Shown here: positions 6,461 through 13,718 of the stretch, one piece after another
Layout: each line of letters opens with the position of its first letter
How positions within the stretch are numbered: position 1 is the stretch's first letter
Source: Tepidimonas sp.
GTDB lineage: Bacteria; Pseudomonadota; Gammaproteobacteria; Burkholderiales; Burkholderiaceae_C
DNA: 14,659 nucleotides
Assembly (NCBI GenBank): GCA_025054905.1
Contig: JANWZF010000245.1
Span: forward strand, 1 to 14,659
Reading direction: 5' to 3'
The notes under the pieces: generated by a model
Database searches by the model: none
Told to the model about the DNA's origin: nothing
The model's input: the letters and a program-made list of their open reading frames with translations, nothing else
Translations under genes and position numbers: made by a program

Positions 6461-8002
6461 TCAGCCCTGCGCCGCCACCCGATCAACCTTGCTGTGCAGC
6501 TTGGTCAAAGCAGCCAGATAGGCCTTGGCCGAAGCCACCACGATGTCCGGATCGGCCCCCACGCCGTTGACCACCCGTCCTCCATGCTGCAGGCGAATCG
6601 TGACCTCCCCCTGCGATTCGGTCGAACCGCTGGTGATGGCGTTGACCGAGTACAGCAACAGCTCGGCTCCACTCTTGACGTGCGACTCGATCGCCTTGAT
6701 GCTGGCGTCCACGGGGCCGTTGCCGTCGGCCTCGCCGACGTACTCCTTGCCGTCGATCGTGAACACCACCCGCGCGTGGGGTCGCTCACCGGTCTCGGAG
6801 TGTTGCGACAGCGACACCAGGCCGTACTGCTCCTTCTCGGGCGTGACGCTTTCGTCGCTGACCAACGCGATGATGTCCTCGTCGAAGATTTCGGCTTTGC
6901 GGTCAGCCAGCTCTTTGAACTTGGCAAACGCTGCGTTGAGTTCGGACTCGGACTCCATCACGATGCCCAGCTCCTGCAGCCGCTGCTTGAACGCGTTGCG
7001 CCCCGACAGCTTGCCCAGCACAATCTTGTTGGTGCTCCAGCCCACGTCCTCGGCGCGCATGATCTCGTAGGTGTCGCGTGCCTTGAGCACCCCGTCCTGG
7101 TGTATGCCGCTGGCGTGCGCGAAGGCGTTGGCCCCCACCACCGCTTTGTTGGGCTGCACGACAAAACCGGTGGTCTGGCTGACCAGCCGGCTGGCTGGCA
7201 CGATCTGCGTGGTATCGATGCCGACCTCCAGTCCGAAGTAGTCGCGCCGGGTCTTGACGGCCATGACCACTTCTTCCAGCGCGCAGTTGCCCGCACGCTC
7301 GCCCAGGCCATTGATCGTGCACTCAACTTGTCGGGCCCCGCCGATCTTGACGCCGGCCAGCGAGTTGGCCACCGCCATGCCCAGGTCGTTGTGGCAATGC
7401 ACGCTCCAGACCGCCTTGTCCGAGTTCGGAATGCGCTCGCGCAGCGTCTTGATGAACTGGCCGTACAGCTCGGGAATCGCGTAGCCCACCGTGTCCGGGA
7501 TGTTGATCGTCGTGGCGCCCTCGTCGATCACCGCCTCCAACACGCGGCAGAGAAAGTCGATGTCGCTGCGGTAGCCGTCTTCGGGGCTGAATTCCACGTC
7601 GGGACACAGATTGCGCGCAACGCGCACCGCCAGGCGAGCCTGCTCGTACACCTGATCCGGCGTCATGCGCAGCTTTTTTTCCATGTGCAGCGGGCTGGTG
7701 GCGATGAAGGTGTGAATGCGCGCGCGCTGCGCACCCTTCAGTGCTTCGGCGGCCCGGGCAATGTCGCGGTCGTTGGCGCGTGCCAGCGAGCAGACCGTGG
7801 AGTCCTTGATGGTGTCGGCGATCGCCTTGACGGCTTCGAAATCACCGTTGGAACTGGCGGCAAAACCCGCCTCGATGACATCGACGCGCAGGCGCTCCAG
7901 CTGGCGCGCGATGCGCAACTTTTCGTCCTTGGTCATCGAGGCCCCTGGGGACTGCTCGCCATCGCGCAGCGTGGTGTCGAAGATGATCAGTTTGTCGGTC
8001 AT
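6461..8002 (-). CDS. leuA: 2-isopropylmalate synthase
   Basis: Catalyses the first committed step of leucine synthesis: acetyl-CoA plus 2-oxoisovalerate gives 2-isopropylmalate. The 513 residues start with IIFDTTLRDGEQSPG (metal ligand D14), then carry SVHCHNDLGMA with H202 and H204, and NGLGERAGN with N239. These are the HMGL-like TIM-barrel signatures. The C-terminal LeuA regulatory domain, which binds leucine for feedback inhibition, covers about 385-513 (VSLSQHSETG, ARVVFTIDG, VDASIKAIESH). The length is usual for the type-1 bacterial enzyme. The start at 8002 is where the family begins; the Shine-Dalgarno is weak (GAAAG region). Upstream lies a leader ORF with an attenuator, so the gene appears leucine-controlled at the transcription level too. 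The last BCAA gene of the ilvBHC-pssA-leuA block. Confidence 0.97.
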   Translation of the reverse strand: MTDKLIIFDTTLRDGEQSPGASMTKDEKLRIARQLERLRVDVIEAGFAASSNGDFEAVKAIADTIKDSTVCSLARANDRDIARAAEALKGAQRARIHTFIATSPLHMEKKLRMTPDQVYEQARLAVRVARNLCPDVEFSPEDGYRSDIDFLCRVLEAVIDEGATTINIPDTVGYAIPELYGQFIKTLRERIPNSDKAVWSVHCHNDLGMAVANSLAGVKIGGARQVECTINGLGERAGNCALEEVVMAVKTRRDYFGLEVGIDTTQIVPASRLVSQTTGFVVQPNKAVVGANAFAHASGIHQDGVLKARDTYEIMRAEDVGWSTNKIVLGKLSGRNAFKQRLQELGIVMESESELNAAFAKFKELADRKAEIFDEDIIALVSDESVTPEKEQYGLVSLSQHSETGERPHARVVFTIDGKEYVGEADGNGPVDASIKAIESHVKSGAELLLYSVNAITSGSTESQGEVTIRLQHGGRVVNGVGADPDIVVASAKAYLAALTKLHSKVDRVAAQG

Positions 8003-8053
8003 GGCGGTACGCTTTCGAGTCGGGTTGCAGGGTAAGCCCGGCGGGCCGCAGCG

Positions 8054-8090
8054 AACAAAACGAAAAGCCCGCTGCGGGGAGCGAGCGGGC
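8054..8090 (-). terminator. Attenuator terminator in front of leuA
   Basis: On the minus strand GCCCGCT (8084-8090) and AGCGGGC (8067-8073) form a perfect 7-bp G+C-rich stem with a 10-base loop. The T-rich run TTTTCGTTTTGTT (8054-8066) follows immediately. It sits between the leader ORF and leuA, with the T-run ending about 50 bases before the leuA start. The 5' arm can instead pair with a segment inside the leader ORF (see 8123-8140), as expected for an attenuator. Confidence 0.75.
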
Positions 8091-8113
8091 CATCGGTGGT
8101 TGGGATGCGTGCG

Positions 8114-8173
8114 CTAATCCACCTGCCCGCCATCGGGCAGACCTAGCAGCAGCGCACGCAGCATCCACACCAT
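8114..8173 (-). CDS. leuL: leuA leader peptide (attenuation peptide, LeuL-like)
   Basis: A 19-codon ORF reading MVWMLRALLLGLPDGGQVD, ending in TAG 111 bases before leuA. Five of 19 codons are Leu (positions 5, 8, 9, 10, 12), including a run CTG CTG CTA; CTA is normally rare in GC-rich genomes. This composition, the following terminator and the alternative pairings are the hallmarks of a ribosome-mediated amino-acid attenuator. When leucyl-tRNA is scarce the ribosome would stall on the Leu run, cover the first hairpin arm and let the antiterminator form, switching leuA on. No Shine-Dalgarno sequence is visible and the ATG lies only 7 bases after a -10-like element, so translation may start on a leaderless message. 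Assigned by position and composition, not by homology. Confidence 0.75.
   Translation of the reverse strand: MVWMLRALLLGLPDGGQVD
8123..8140 (-). promoter_or_regulatory. Pause hairpin / antiterminator segment of the leuA attenuator
   Basis: A perfect inverted repeat, CTGCCCG (8134-8140), loop ATGG, CGGGCAG (8123-8129), lies within the second half of the leader ORF, starting at its last Leu codon. Six bases of its 3' side (GCGGGC, 8125-8130) are exactly complementary to GCCCGC (8085-8090) in the 5' arm of the terminator. Hairpin 1:2, antiterminator 2:3 and terminator 3:4 are therefore mutually exclusive in the classical order. Confidence 0.65.
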
Positions 8174-8180
8174 GGGTTGC

Positions 8181-8186
8181 AATGTA
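8181..8186 (-). promoter_or_regulatory. Extended -10 promoter element for the leuA leader
   Basis: On the minus strand TACATT is preceded by TGC, giving an extended -10 (TG-n-TACATT). No strong -35 is visible. Transcription would start near 8174-8175, one or two bases before the leader-peptide ATG at 8173. This would allow leuA to be transcribed separately from pssA. Confidence 0.5.
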
Positions 8187-8250
8187 GCACAAGCCCGCCG
8201 CTGCCGCAGCAGGCCGCGCGGCTATCGATGGGATCGAGGCGGCCTATCAT

Positions 8251-9051
8251 TCATTCGTGCAGCCCGCGCTCGTCGGGCTCATCGGTGGAGGTGGACAGCA
8301 CACTGACGGGCTTGCCCTTGGCGCGGCGCACCGCATACACCACATACCCCGACAGGCCATACAGCACGAACAGCGCAAACAGCACCGTGGGAGGATGAAT
8401 GTTGATCACCGCAATGCCCAGGGCGATGGCCACCAGCGCGGCAAACGGCACGCTTTTTTTCAGGCTGACGTCCTTGAAGCTGTAAAACGGCGCGTTGGTC
8501 ACCATCGTCAGACCCGCGTACAGCGTCAGCACGAACAGCACCCATTGCAGCCCATCGCCATCGTGACCGGCGTCGGTGGCCAGCCAGATGAAGCCAGCCA
8601 CCAGCGCCGCGGCCGCCGGCGACGGCAAGCCCTGGAAATAGCGCTTGTCCACCACGTGCGTGTTGACGTTGAAGCGCGCCAGGCGCAGCGCCGCGCAGGC
8701 GCAGTAGACGAAAGCGGCAATCCAGCCCCAGCGCCCCAGATCGCGCAGTGCCCACTCGTAGGCCACCAGCGCGGGCGCGGCTCCAAAAGAGACCATGTCC
8801 GACAGCGAATCCATCTGTTCGCCAAAGGCGCTTTGGGTGTGCGTCAGGCGCGCGATGCGACCGTCCAGGCTGTCCAGCACCATGGCCACGAAAATACCGC
8901 TGGTGGCCAGGTCAAAGCGACCGTTCATCGCCATGACGATGGCATAAAAGCCGCCAAACAGCGCCGCCAGCGTCACCAGGTTGGGCAGCAGGTAAATGCC
9001 CTTGGGCCGACGAGGCGTCTCGCCGCTGCGGGAAATTTCCGGGGTGTCCAA
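8251..9051 (-). CDS. pssA: CDP-diacylglycerol--serine O-phosphatidyltransferase (phosphatidylserine synthase)
   Basis: An integral inner-membrane enzyme that joins CDP-diacylglycerol and serine to give phosphatidylserine, the precursor of phosphatidylethanolamine. The CDP-alcohol phosphotransferase motif is intact: D60, D63-G64, A67-R68, G77, D81 and D85, with the family spacing (DSLDGRIAR...FGEQMDSLSD). Several hydrophobic segments surround it. The 266-residue model uses TTG at 9051, which has GGGAG 8 bases upstream and starts shortly before the conserved PKGIYLLPN. A GTG at 9165, just after the ilvC stop, would add 38 residues, but that stretch encodes a terminator-like hairpin and has no family resemblance. 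Location between ilvC and leuA matches the conserved Burkholderiales ilv-pssA-leuA order. The start codon is the main uncertainty. Confidence 0.9.
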   Translation of the reverse strand: MDTPEISRSGETPRRPKGIYLLPNLVTLAALFGGFYAIVMAMNGRFDLATSGIFVAMVLDSLDGRIARLTHTQSAFGEQMDSLSDMVSFGAAPALVAYEWALRDLGRWGWIAAFVYCACAALRLARFNVNTHVVDKRYFQGLPSPAAAALVAGFIWLATDAGHDGDGLQWVLFVLTLYAGLTMVTNAPFYSFKDVSLKKSVPFAALVAIALGIAVINIHPPTVLFALFVLYGLSGYVVYAVRRAKGKPVSVLSTSTDEPDERGLHE

Positions 9052-9064
9052 CGCGTGCGCTCCC

Positions 9065-9110
9065 AAAAACAATCGACCAGGCCAGCCCTCTGCCCGAGAG
9101 CCCAGCCTGG
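9065..9110 (-). terminator. Terminator-like hairpin between ilvC and pssA
   Basis: Minus-strand arms at 9097-9110 and 9077-9091 form a long stem (about 13 bp with two G-U pairs and a one-base bulge) around a 5-base loop CGGGC. A T-rich stretch TTGTTTTT (9065-9072) begins about 4 bases after the stem. It fits an intrinsic terminator for ilvBHC, possibly leaky, placed just before the pssA Shine-Dalgarno. Confidence 0.5.
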
Positions 9111-9168
9111 CCCGAAGTGTACCCAGCCTGGCGGTGTGCCCGGTGGCCTCACCGCCCTGGGCCACGAC

Positions 9169-10185
9169 TCAGTTGCGCGTCTGATCGACCAGCTTGTTCT
9201 TGGCAATCCACGGCATCATCGCGCGCAGCTTGGCGCCGACCTGCTCGATCGGGTGCGCGGCGAGGTTGCGCCGGCGCGCCGTCATGCTCGGATACCCGGT
9301 GCGTCCCTCCAGGATGAACATCTTGGCGTAGTCGCCATTCTGGATGCGCTCCAGCGCCTTCTTCATCGCGGCGCGCGACTGCTCGTTGATGACTTCCGGA
9401 CCGGTGACGTACTCGCCAAACTCCGCGTTGTTGGAGATCGAATAGTTCATGTTGGCGATGCCGCCCTCGTACATCAGGTCGACGATCAGCTTGAGCTCGT
9501 GCAGGCACTCGAAGTAGGCCATCTCGGGGGAGTAGCCGGCCTCCACCAGCGTCTCAAAGCCCGCCTTGACCAGCTCGACCGCGCCCCCGCACAGCACGGC
9601 CTGTTCGCCGAACAGGTCCGTTTCGGTCTCTTCCTTGAACGTGGTCTCGATGATGCCGGCCTTGCCACCGCCATTGGCCATCGCGTACGACAGCGCCAGG
9701 TCGCGCGCCTTGCCCGAGCGGTCCTGGTGCACCGCCACCAGATGCGGCACGCCGCCGCCCTGCAGGTAGGTGCTGCGCACGGTATGGCCGGGGGCCTTCG
9801 GCGCCACCATCCACACGTCCAGGTCGTCACGCGGCACCACCTGGTTGTAGTGCACGTTGAAGCCGTGGGCAAACGCCAGCGAGGCCCCCTGACGGATGTT
9901 GGGCTCGACCTGGGTGCGGTAGACGTCGGCGATCTGCTCATCGGGCAGCAGGATCATCACCACGTCGGCCGCGCGCACCGCCTCGGCGACCTCCATCACG
10001 GTCAGGCCGGCTTTTTGTGCCTTGGCCCAGGAAGGCCCCCCCTGGCGCACGCCAACGATGACCTTGACGCCGCTGTCATGGAGGTTTTGCGCATGCGCAT
10101 GGCCCTGGCTGCCATAGCCGATGATGGCCACGGTCTTGCCCTTGATCAGGCTGAGGTCGCAATCCTTGTCGTAGAAGACTTTCAT
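9169..10185 (-). CDS. ilvC: Ketol-acid reductoisomerase (class I)
   Basis: Converts acetolactate or acetohydroxybutyrate to the 2,3-dihydroxy acid with NADPH and Mg2+, the second shared step of valine and isoleucine synthesis. The 338 residues are the short class I form. The Rossmann motif GYGSQGHAHA lies at 23-32; R47 and S52 in VRQGGPSW are in the loop that usually binds the NADPH phosphate. H107 (FAHGFN), the metal ligands D190, E194, E226 and E230, and S251 are all present. The ATG at 10185 has AAGGA about 8 bases upstream. It follows ilvH after a 51-base gap and is followed by a terminator-like hairpin, so it probably ends the ilvBHC unit. Confidence 0.98.
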   Translation of the reverse strand: MKVFYDKDCDLSLIKGKTVAIIGYGSQGHAHAQNLHDSGVKVIVGVRQGGPSWAKAQKAGLTVMEVAEAVRAADVVMILLPDEQIADVYRTQVEPNIRQGASLAFAHGFNVHYNQVVPRDDLDVWMVAPKAPGHTVRSTYLQGGGVPHLVAVHQDRSGKARDLALSYAMANGGGKAGIIETTFKEETETDLFGEQAVLCGGAVELVKAGFETLVEAGYSPEMAYFECLHELKLIVDLMYEGGIANMNYSISNNAEFGEYVTGPEVINEQSRAAMKKALERIQNGDYAKMFILEGRTGYPSMTARRRNLAAHPIEQVGAKLRAMMPWIAKNKLVDQTRN

Positions 10186-10236
10186 GGGTTCGGTCCTTGG
10201 GGGGTCAACAAAAGGGGGGAAAACGGGGCCACCGCT

Positions 10237-10728
10237 TCAGACGCGCAGGATGCGCTCACCGCGACCGATGCCGCAGGCACCGGTGCGCACGGTCTCCAGG
10301 ATGGCCGTGCGGTCGATCGCCTGCAAAAAGGCGTCGCACTTGCTCTGGTCGCCCGTGATCTCGATCGTGTAGCTCTTGTCGGTGACGTCGATGATGCGGC
10401 CACGGAAAATGTCGGCCATGCGCTTCATCTCCTCGCGCTCCTTGCCCACGGCACGCACCTTGACCAGCATCAGCTCGCGCTCGGTGTAGGCCCCCTCCGT
10501 CAGGTCCACCACCTTGACGACTTCGATCAGCCGGTTGAGGTGCTTGGTGATCTGCTCGATGACGTCGTCCGAGCCGGTGGTCTGGATCGTCATGCGCGAC
10601 AGCGATGGGTCTTCGGTCGGCGCCACGGTCAACGACTCAATGTTGTAGCCACGCGCCGAGAACAGCCCGACAACCCGCGACAAGGCCCCAGCCTCGTTTT
10701 CCAGCAAAACGGCGATGATGTGTTTCAT
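10237..10728 (-). CDS. ilvH: Acetolactate synthase small (regulatory) subunit
   Basis: The regulatory partner of IlvB; it stimulates the catalytic subunit and, in the family, confers valine feedback inhibition. The 163 residues match the usual IlvH length. The N-terminal ACT domain (1 to about 75) begins MKHIIAVLLENEAGALSRVV and continues with GYNIESLTVAPTED; the C-terminal domain (about 80-163) contains ELMLVKVRA and TGDQSKCDAFLQAI. The ATG at 10728 was chosen because the family begins here; a longer in-frame start at 10812 adds unrelated Gly-rich sequence. The 126-base gap to ilvB shows no clear terminator. Operon member between ilvB and ilvC. Confidence 0.96.
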   Translation of the reverse strand: MKHIIAVLLENEAGALSRVVGLFSARGYNIESLTVAPTEDPSLSRMTIQTTGSDDVIEQITKHLNRLIEVVKVVDLTEGAYTERELMLVKVRAVGKEREEMKRMADIFRGRIIDVTDKSYTIEITGDQSKCDAFLQAIDRTAILETVRTGACGIGRGERILRV

Positions 10729-10854
10729 GATGAACTCGGATTCCTCTTTTCGACCGCCCTCCCCGGTCCCCGGTAAAGGACTGGCTTGGCGGCCAATAGA
10801 TTCCTCGCACACGGACCTGCAGCCACCTGTGGCGGCATGCCCGCAGCGGCGGGG

Positions 10855-12630
10855 TCACAGGTCTTCGCTGCCCAGCAGCATCTCGGTGATGCCCTTGCCT
10901 GCCTGCACCATCGGCCAGACGTTTTCGGTCGGGTCGGTGCGAAAGTCGATGAACACCGTGCGGTCCTTGAGCTTGCGCGCCTCGCGCAGGGCCGGCTCGA
11001 CGTCCTGCGGCCGCTCCACCAGCATCCCCACGTGCCCGTACGCCTCGGCCAGCTTCACGAAGTTGGGCAGCGCATCCATGTAGGAGTGGCTGTAGCGGCC
11101 GGAGTATTCGATCTCCTGCCACTGGCGCACCATGCCGAGGTAGCGGTTGTTCAGCGACAGCACCTTGATCGGCGTGTTGTACTGCAGGCAGGTGGACAGC
11201 TCCTGGATGCACATCTGCACCGAGCCCTCACCGGTGATGCAAAACACCTCCGACTGCGGACGGGCCATCTTGATGCCCATCGCATACGGAATGCCCACGC
11301 CCATCGTGCCCAGGCCGCCGGAGTTGATCCAGCGCCGCGGGCGGTCGAATTTGTAGAACTGCGCCGCCCACATCTGGTGCTGGCCGACATCGGACGTGAT
11401 GTACACGTCGTCGTCCTTGGTCATGTTCCACAGTGTCTCGATGACGAACTGCGGCTTGATGACTTCGGTGTTGTCGCGGTCGTAGCGCAGGCAGTCGCGC
11501 GCGCGCCAGCCTTCGATCGTGGCCCACCAGTCGGCCAGCGCACGCTCGTCGGGCTTGCGGCCGGCTTCGCGCAGCATGGCCAGCAGCTCGGTCAACACTT
11601 CCTTGACGTCGCCGACGATCGGCACGTCCACCTTCACACGCTTGGAGATGCTCGATGGATCGATGTCGATGTGGATGATCTTGCGCTCGACCTGCGCGAA
11701 GTGGCGCGGGTTGCCGATCACCCGGTCGTCAAAGCGCGCGCCGACGGCCAGCAGCACGTCGCAGTGCTGCATGGCGTTGTTGGCCTCGTAGGTGCCGTGC
11801 ATGCCGAGCATGCCCAAAAACCGTCGGTCGGTGGCTGGAAACGCCCCCAATCCCATCAGCGTGTTGGTGACCGGGTAATGGAGCAGGTCAACCAGCTCGC
11901 GCAGCTCGGCCACCGCATCGCCCAGAATCACCCCACCGCCGGTGTAGATGTAGGGCCGCTTGGCACTGAGCAGCAACTGCAGGGCCTTGCGGATCTGGCC
12001 ACCGTGGCCTTTGCGCACCGGGTTGTACGAACGCATCGTCACCGACTCGGGGTAGCCGGTGAAGGTGGTTTTCTTGAACGAGACGTCCTTCGGGATATCG
12101 ACCACCACCGGCCCCGGGCGACCCGTGCGTGCAATGTGAAACGCCTTCTTGATCGTGACGGCCAGCTCGCGCACATCCTTGACCAGGAAGTTGTGCTTGA
12201 CGATCGGCCGCGTAATGCCCACCGTGTCGCATTCCTGGAACGCGTCCTGCCCGATGGCGTGCGTAGGCACCTGCCCGGTGATGATCACCATCGGGATCGA
12301 GTCCATGTATGCGGTGGCAATACCCGTGACGGCATTGGTCACACCCGGACCGCTGGTGACCAATGCCACGCCGACCTTGCCGGTGGCGCGCGCATAGCCG
12401 TCGGCGGCGTGCACGGCGGCCTGCTCATGGCGCACCAGGACGTGCTGGATCGAGTCCTGCTTGTAGAGCGCGTCGTAGATGTAGAGCACCGCGCCGCCGG
12501 GGTAACCCCAGATGTACTCGACGCCTTCGGCCTGCAGGCAGCGCACGAGGATGTCGGCCCCCATCAGCTCTTCGGCGGGGGTCTGCGAGGCCGCGGCAGC
12601 CGAGGCGAGTTCGGGTTGGGAGATTTTCAT
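10855..12630 (-). CDS. ilvB: Acetolactate synthase large (catalytic) subunit
   Basis: A thiamine-diphosphate enzyme that condenses two pyruvates, or pyruvate and 2-oxobutyrate, in the first shared step of branched-chain amino acid synthesis. In 591 residues: the catalytic glutamate E69 in RHEQAAVHAADGYAR, the N-terminal YPGGAVLYIYD, central FAD/nucleotide region with GARFDDRVIGN, and the C-terminal ThDP site ITGEGSVQM...LSLNN (E468 to N494-N495), then YLGMVRQWQE. The Mg-binding motif reads GEG rather than the textbook GDG; the charge is kept. The ATG at 12630 has GGAAGG about 9 bases upstream and fits the family; a longer in-frame ORF from 12771 lies in the untranslated leader. It pairs with ilvH. 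The gene could equally be called ilvI. Confidence 0.97.
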   Translation of the reverse strand: MKISQPELASAAAASQTPAEELMGADILVRCLQAEGVEYIWGYPGGAVLYIYDALYKQDSIQHVLVRHEQAAVHAADGYARATGKVGVALVTSGPGVTNAVTGIATAYMDSIPMVIITGQVPTHAIGQDAFQECDTVGITRPIVKHNFLVKDVRELAVTIKKAFHIARTGRPGPVVVDIPKDVSFKKTTFTGYPESVTMRSYNPVRKGHGGQIRKALQLLLSAKRPYIYTGGGVILGDAVAELRELVDLLHYPVTNTLMGLGAFPATDRRFLGMLGMHGTYEANNAMQHCDVLLAVGARFDDRVIGNPRHFAQVERKIIHIDIDPSSISKRVKVDVPIVGDVKEVLTELLAMLREAGRKPDERALADWWATIEGWRARDCLRYDRDNTEVIKPQFVIETLWNMTKDDDVYITSDVGQHQMWAAQFYKFDRPRRWINSGGLGTMGVGIPYAMGIKMARPQSEVFCITGEGSVQMCIQELSTCLQYNTPIKVLSLNNRYLGMVRQWQEIEYSGRYSHSYMDALPNFVKLAEAYGHVGMLVERPQDVEPALREARKLKDRTVFIDFRTDPTENVWPMVQAGKGITEMLLGSEDL

Positions 12631-12788
12631 GATGTCGAACCTTCCAGTTTTTCTCTGACGAAGAACTTCCGGTGCCCCTCGGATGACGCGCCCTCGTGAG
12701 GCGGCCTCGGGACTTTGGACCCTACGGCCATGGCAGTTTGACCGCCGACCGGGGCCCGTTTCGGGCTGCATGGATGATGACTGACGCG

Positions 12789-12797
12789 ATTATGGCA
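12789..12797 (-). promoter_or_regulatory. Putative extended -10 promoter of the ilvBHC operon
   Basis: On the minus strand CATAAT (12789-12794) is preceded by TGC, giving TG-n-CATAAT, a good extended -10; the -35 region is weak. The start would be near 12782, leaving a leader of about 150 bases before ilvB. The promoter abuts the stop codon of the upstream TIM-barrel gene (12798). A small hairpin GCCCG-AAA-CGGGC lies shortly downstream, at about 12752-12764. No BCAA-rich leader peptide was found in the leader. Confidence 0.45.
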
Positions 12798-13718
12798 TCA
12801 AACGCGGGCATGATGGGGCCACGGTACAGCCGCCACAGCTCCATGCAGCACGTCTTCGGCCAACCATGTCGCACTGCGTCGCGCCCGCGCCACCACCCGC
12901 TCCAGCGGCAATTGCTGGTAGTCGTCGTTGAAGACTTCGAAGCTGTAATCCCCGCGGTAGCCCAGCTGGTGCAGCTGCAGCACCCAGCGCGCCAGCGGTT
13001 CGCTGTGCACGCCCTCCCCAGGAAAGACACGAAAGGTCCGCGCCGTGGTCAACCGCTCCTCGAACGAGCGCACCTCCTGCCACATGAAATCCGACAGCTG
13101 CACCAAGAAGATGCGTTGTGGATCGAGTTCGTCCAGCAGATCCAGGGGGGTTTGGGAAGCAAACCAATGATACGAATCCAGCCCAAGCCCGAGATTGGGA
13201 CAGTCGGCCTGACACACCAGATCCCACGCCGCGGCGGGATCGTTGACATAGCGCCCCCACGACAGCGCCTCGTAGGCAATGCGGATGCCCAGCGGCACGG
13301 CCAACATCGCCAGCTTGCGCAAATCCCGCGCCATGCGCTGGCGGTCGTCCAGCGCATGCGTCGACGTCGACGAGCACACCAGCAACACCGGGGCACCCAC
13401 CTCGGCGCACATTTCCAGCATGGCCTGCGCCACCTCGACCTTGTAGGGGTGCAGGTGGTGGGGCAGGCCCTCAAAATCGCGCAGCACCTGAAAGCCGGTG
13501 GGACGCAAACCGCTGGCGCGCACCGCGCGCGCAGCCGCCTTCCAGCCACCTGGATGACTCACCAAATCCGCCGCTTTCAGCATCACCTGGCCAAAACCAC
13601 CGGCGGCCATCGCCTCCAGCTTGGCCTGCAGCGGCCCAGCCAGCGTGACGGTGTCCATGCCAAACGCGGCGATGCCCACGTCGGGCCGCCCCATATCCGC
13701 CCCCCACCAGGCCGTCAT
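12798..13718 (-). CDS. TIM-barrel sugar-phosphate isomerase/epimerase-like protein, probable 3-dehydroshikimate dehydratase
   Basis: A 306-residue xylose-isomerase-like TIM barrel (AP endonuclease family 2). Potential metal ligands at the ends of strands are E150 (AYEALSW), D181 (GLDSYHWF), Q207 (FLVQLSDF) and E261 (YSFEVFND). The Glu/Asp/Gln/Glu set and the spacings E-31-D-26-Q agree with my recollection of the 3-dehydroshikimate dehydratases AsbF/QuiC1. If so, it makes protocatechuate from 3-dehydroshikimate, a step of quinate/shikimate breakdown. Other members of this superfamily are isomerases or inosose dehydratases, so the reaction is inferred. The ATG at 13718 overlaps the stop of the upstream VOC gene (ATGA); an internal ATG at codon 9 is possible. 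Pairing with an HPPD-like VOC protein strengthens the QuiC-like reading. No other quinate genes lie in the window. Confidence 0.8.
   Translation of the reverse strand: MTAWWGADMGRPDVGIAAFGMDTVTLAGPLQAKLEAMAAGGFGQVMLKAADLVSHPGGWKAAARAVRASGLRPTGFQVLRDFEGLPHHLHPYKVEVAQAMLEMCAEVGAPVLLVCSSTSTHALDDRQRMARDLRKLAMLAVPLGIRIAYEALSWGRYVNDPAAAWDLVCQADCPNLGLGLDSYHWFASQTPLDLLDELDPQRIFLVQLSDFMWQEVRSFEERLTTARTFRVFPGEGVHSEPLARWVLQLHQLGYRGDYSFEVFNDDYQQLPLERVVARARRSATWLAEDVLHGAVAAVPWPHHARV

Noticed and set aside
8257..10776. A very long plus-strand open frame (839 codons) opposite pssA, ilvC and ilvH, and similar frames at 42-1175, 6305-8035 and 10786-12699.
   Set aside because: They lie antisense to clearly recognised genes in a GC-rich genome where the opposite frame is often free of stops. 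Their translations are low-complexity and rich in His, Gln, Arg and Val, with no recognisable domain.
10759..10780. Tandem 7-base repeat CCCCGGT x2 and small GC hairpins in the ilvH-ilvB gap.
   Set aside because: Short GC-rich repeats are expected by chance here, and there is no T-run or coding signal to give them meaning.
12631..12782. Possible attenuator leader peptide upstream of ilvB (a 34-codon ORF starting MAVGSKVPRP, overlapping the ilvB ATG).
   Set aside because: It has no run of Val, Leu or Ile codons (three Val, one Leu) and no terminator with a T-run follows. The overlap with ilvB could still give coupling, but there is no positive support.
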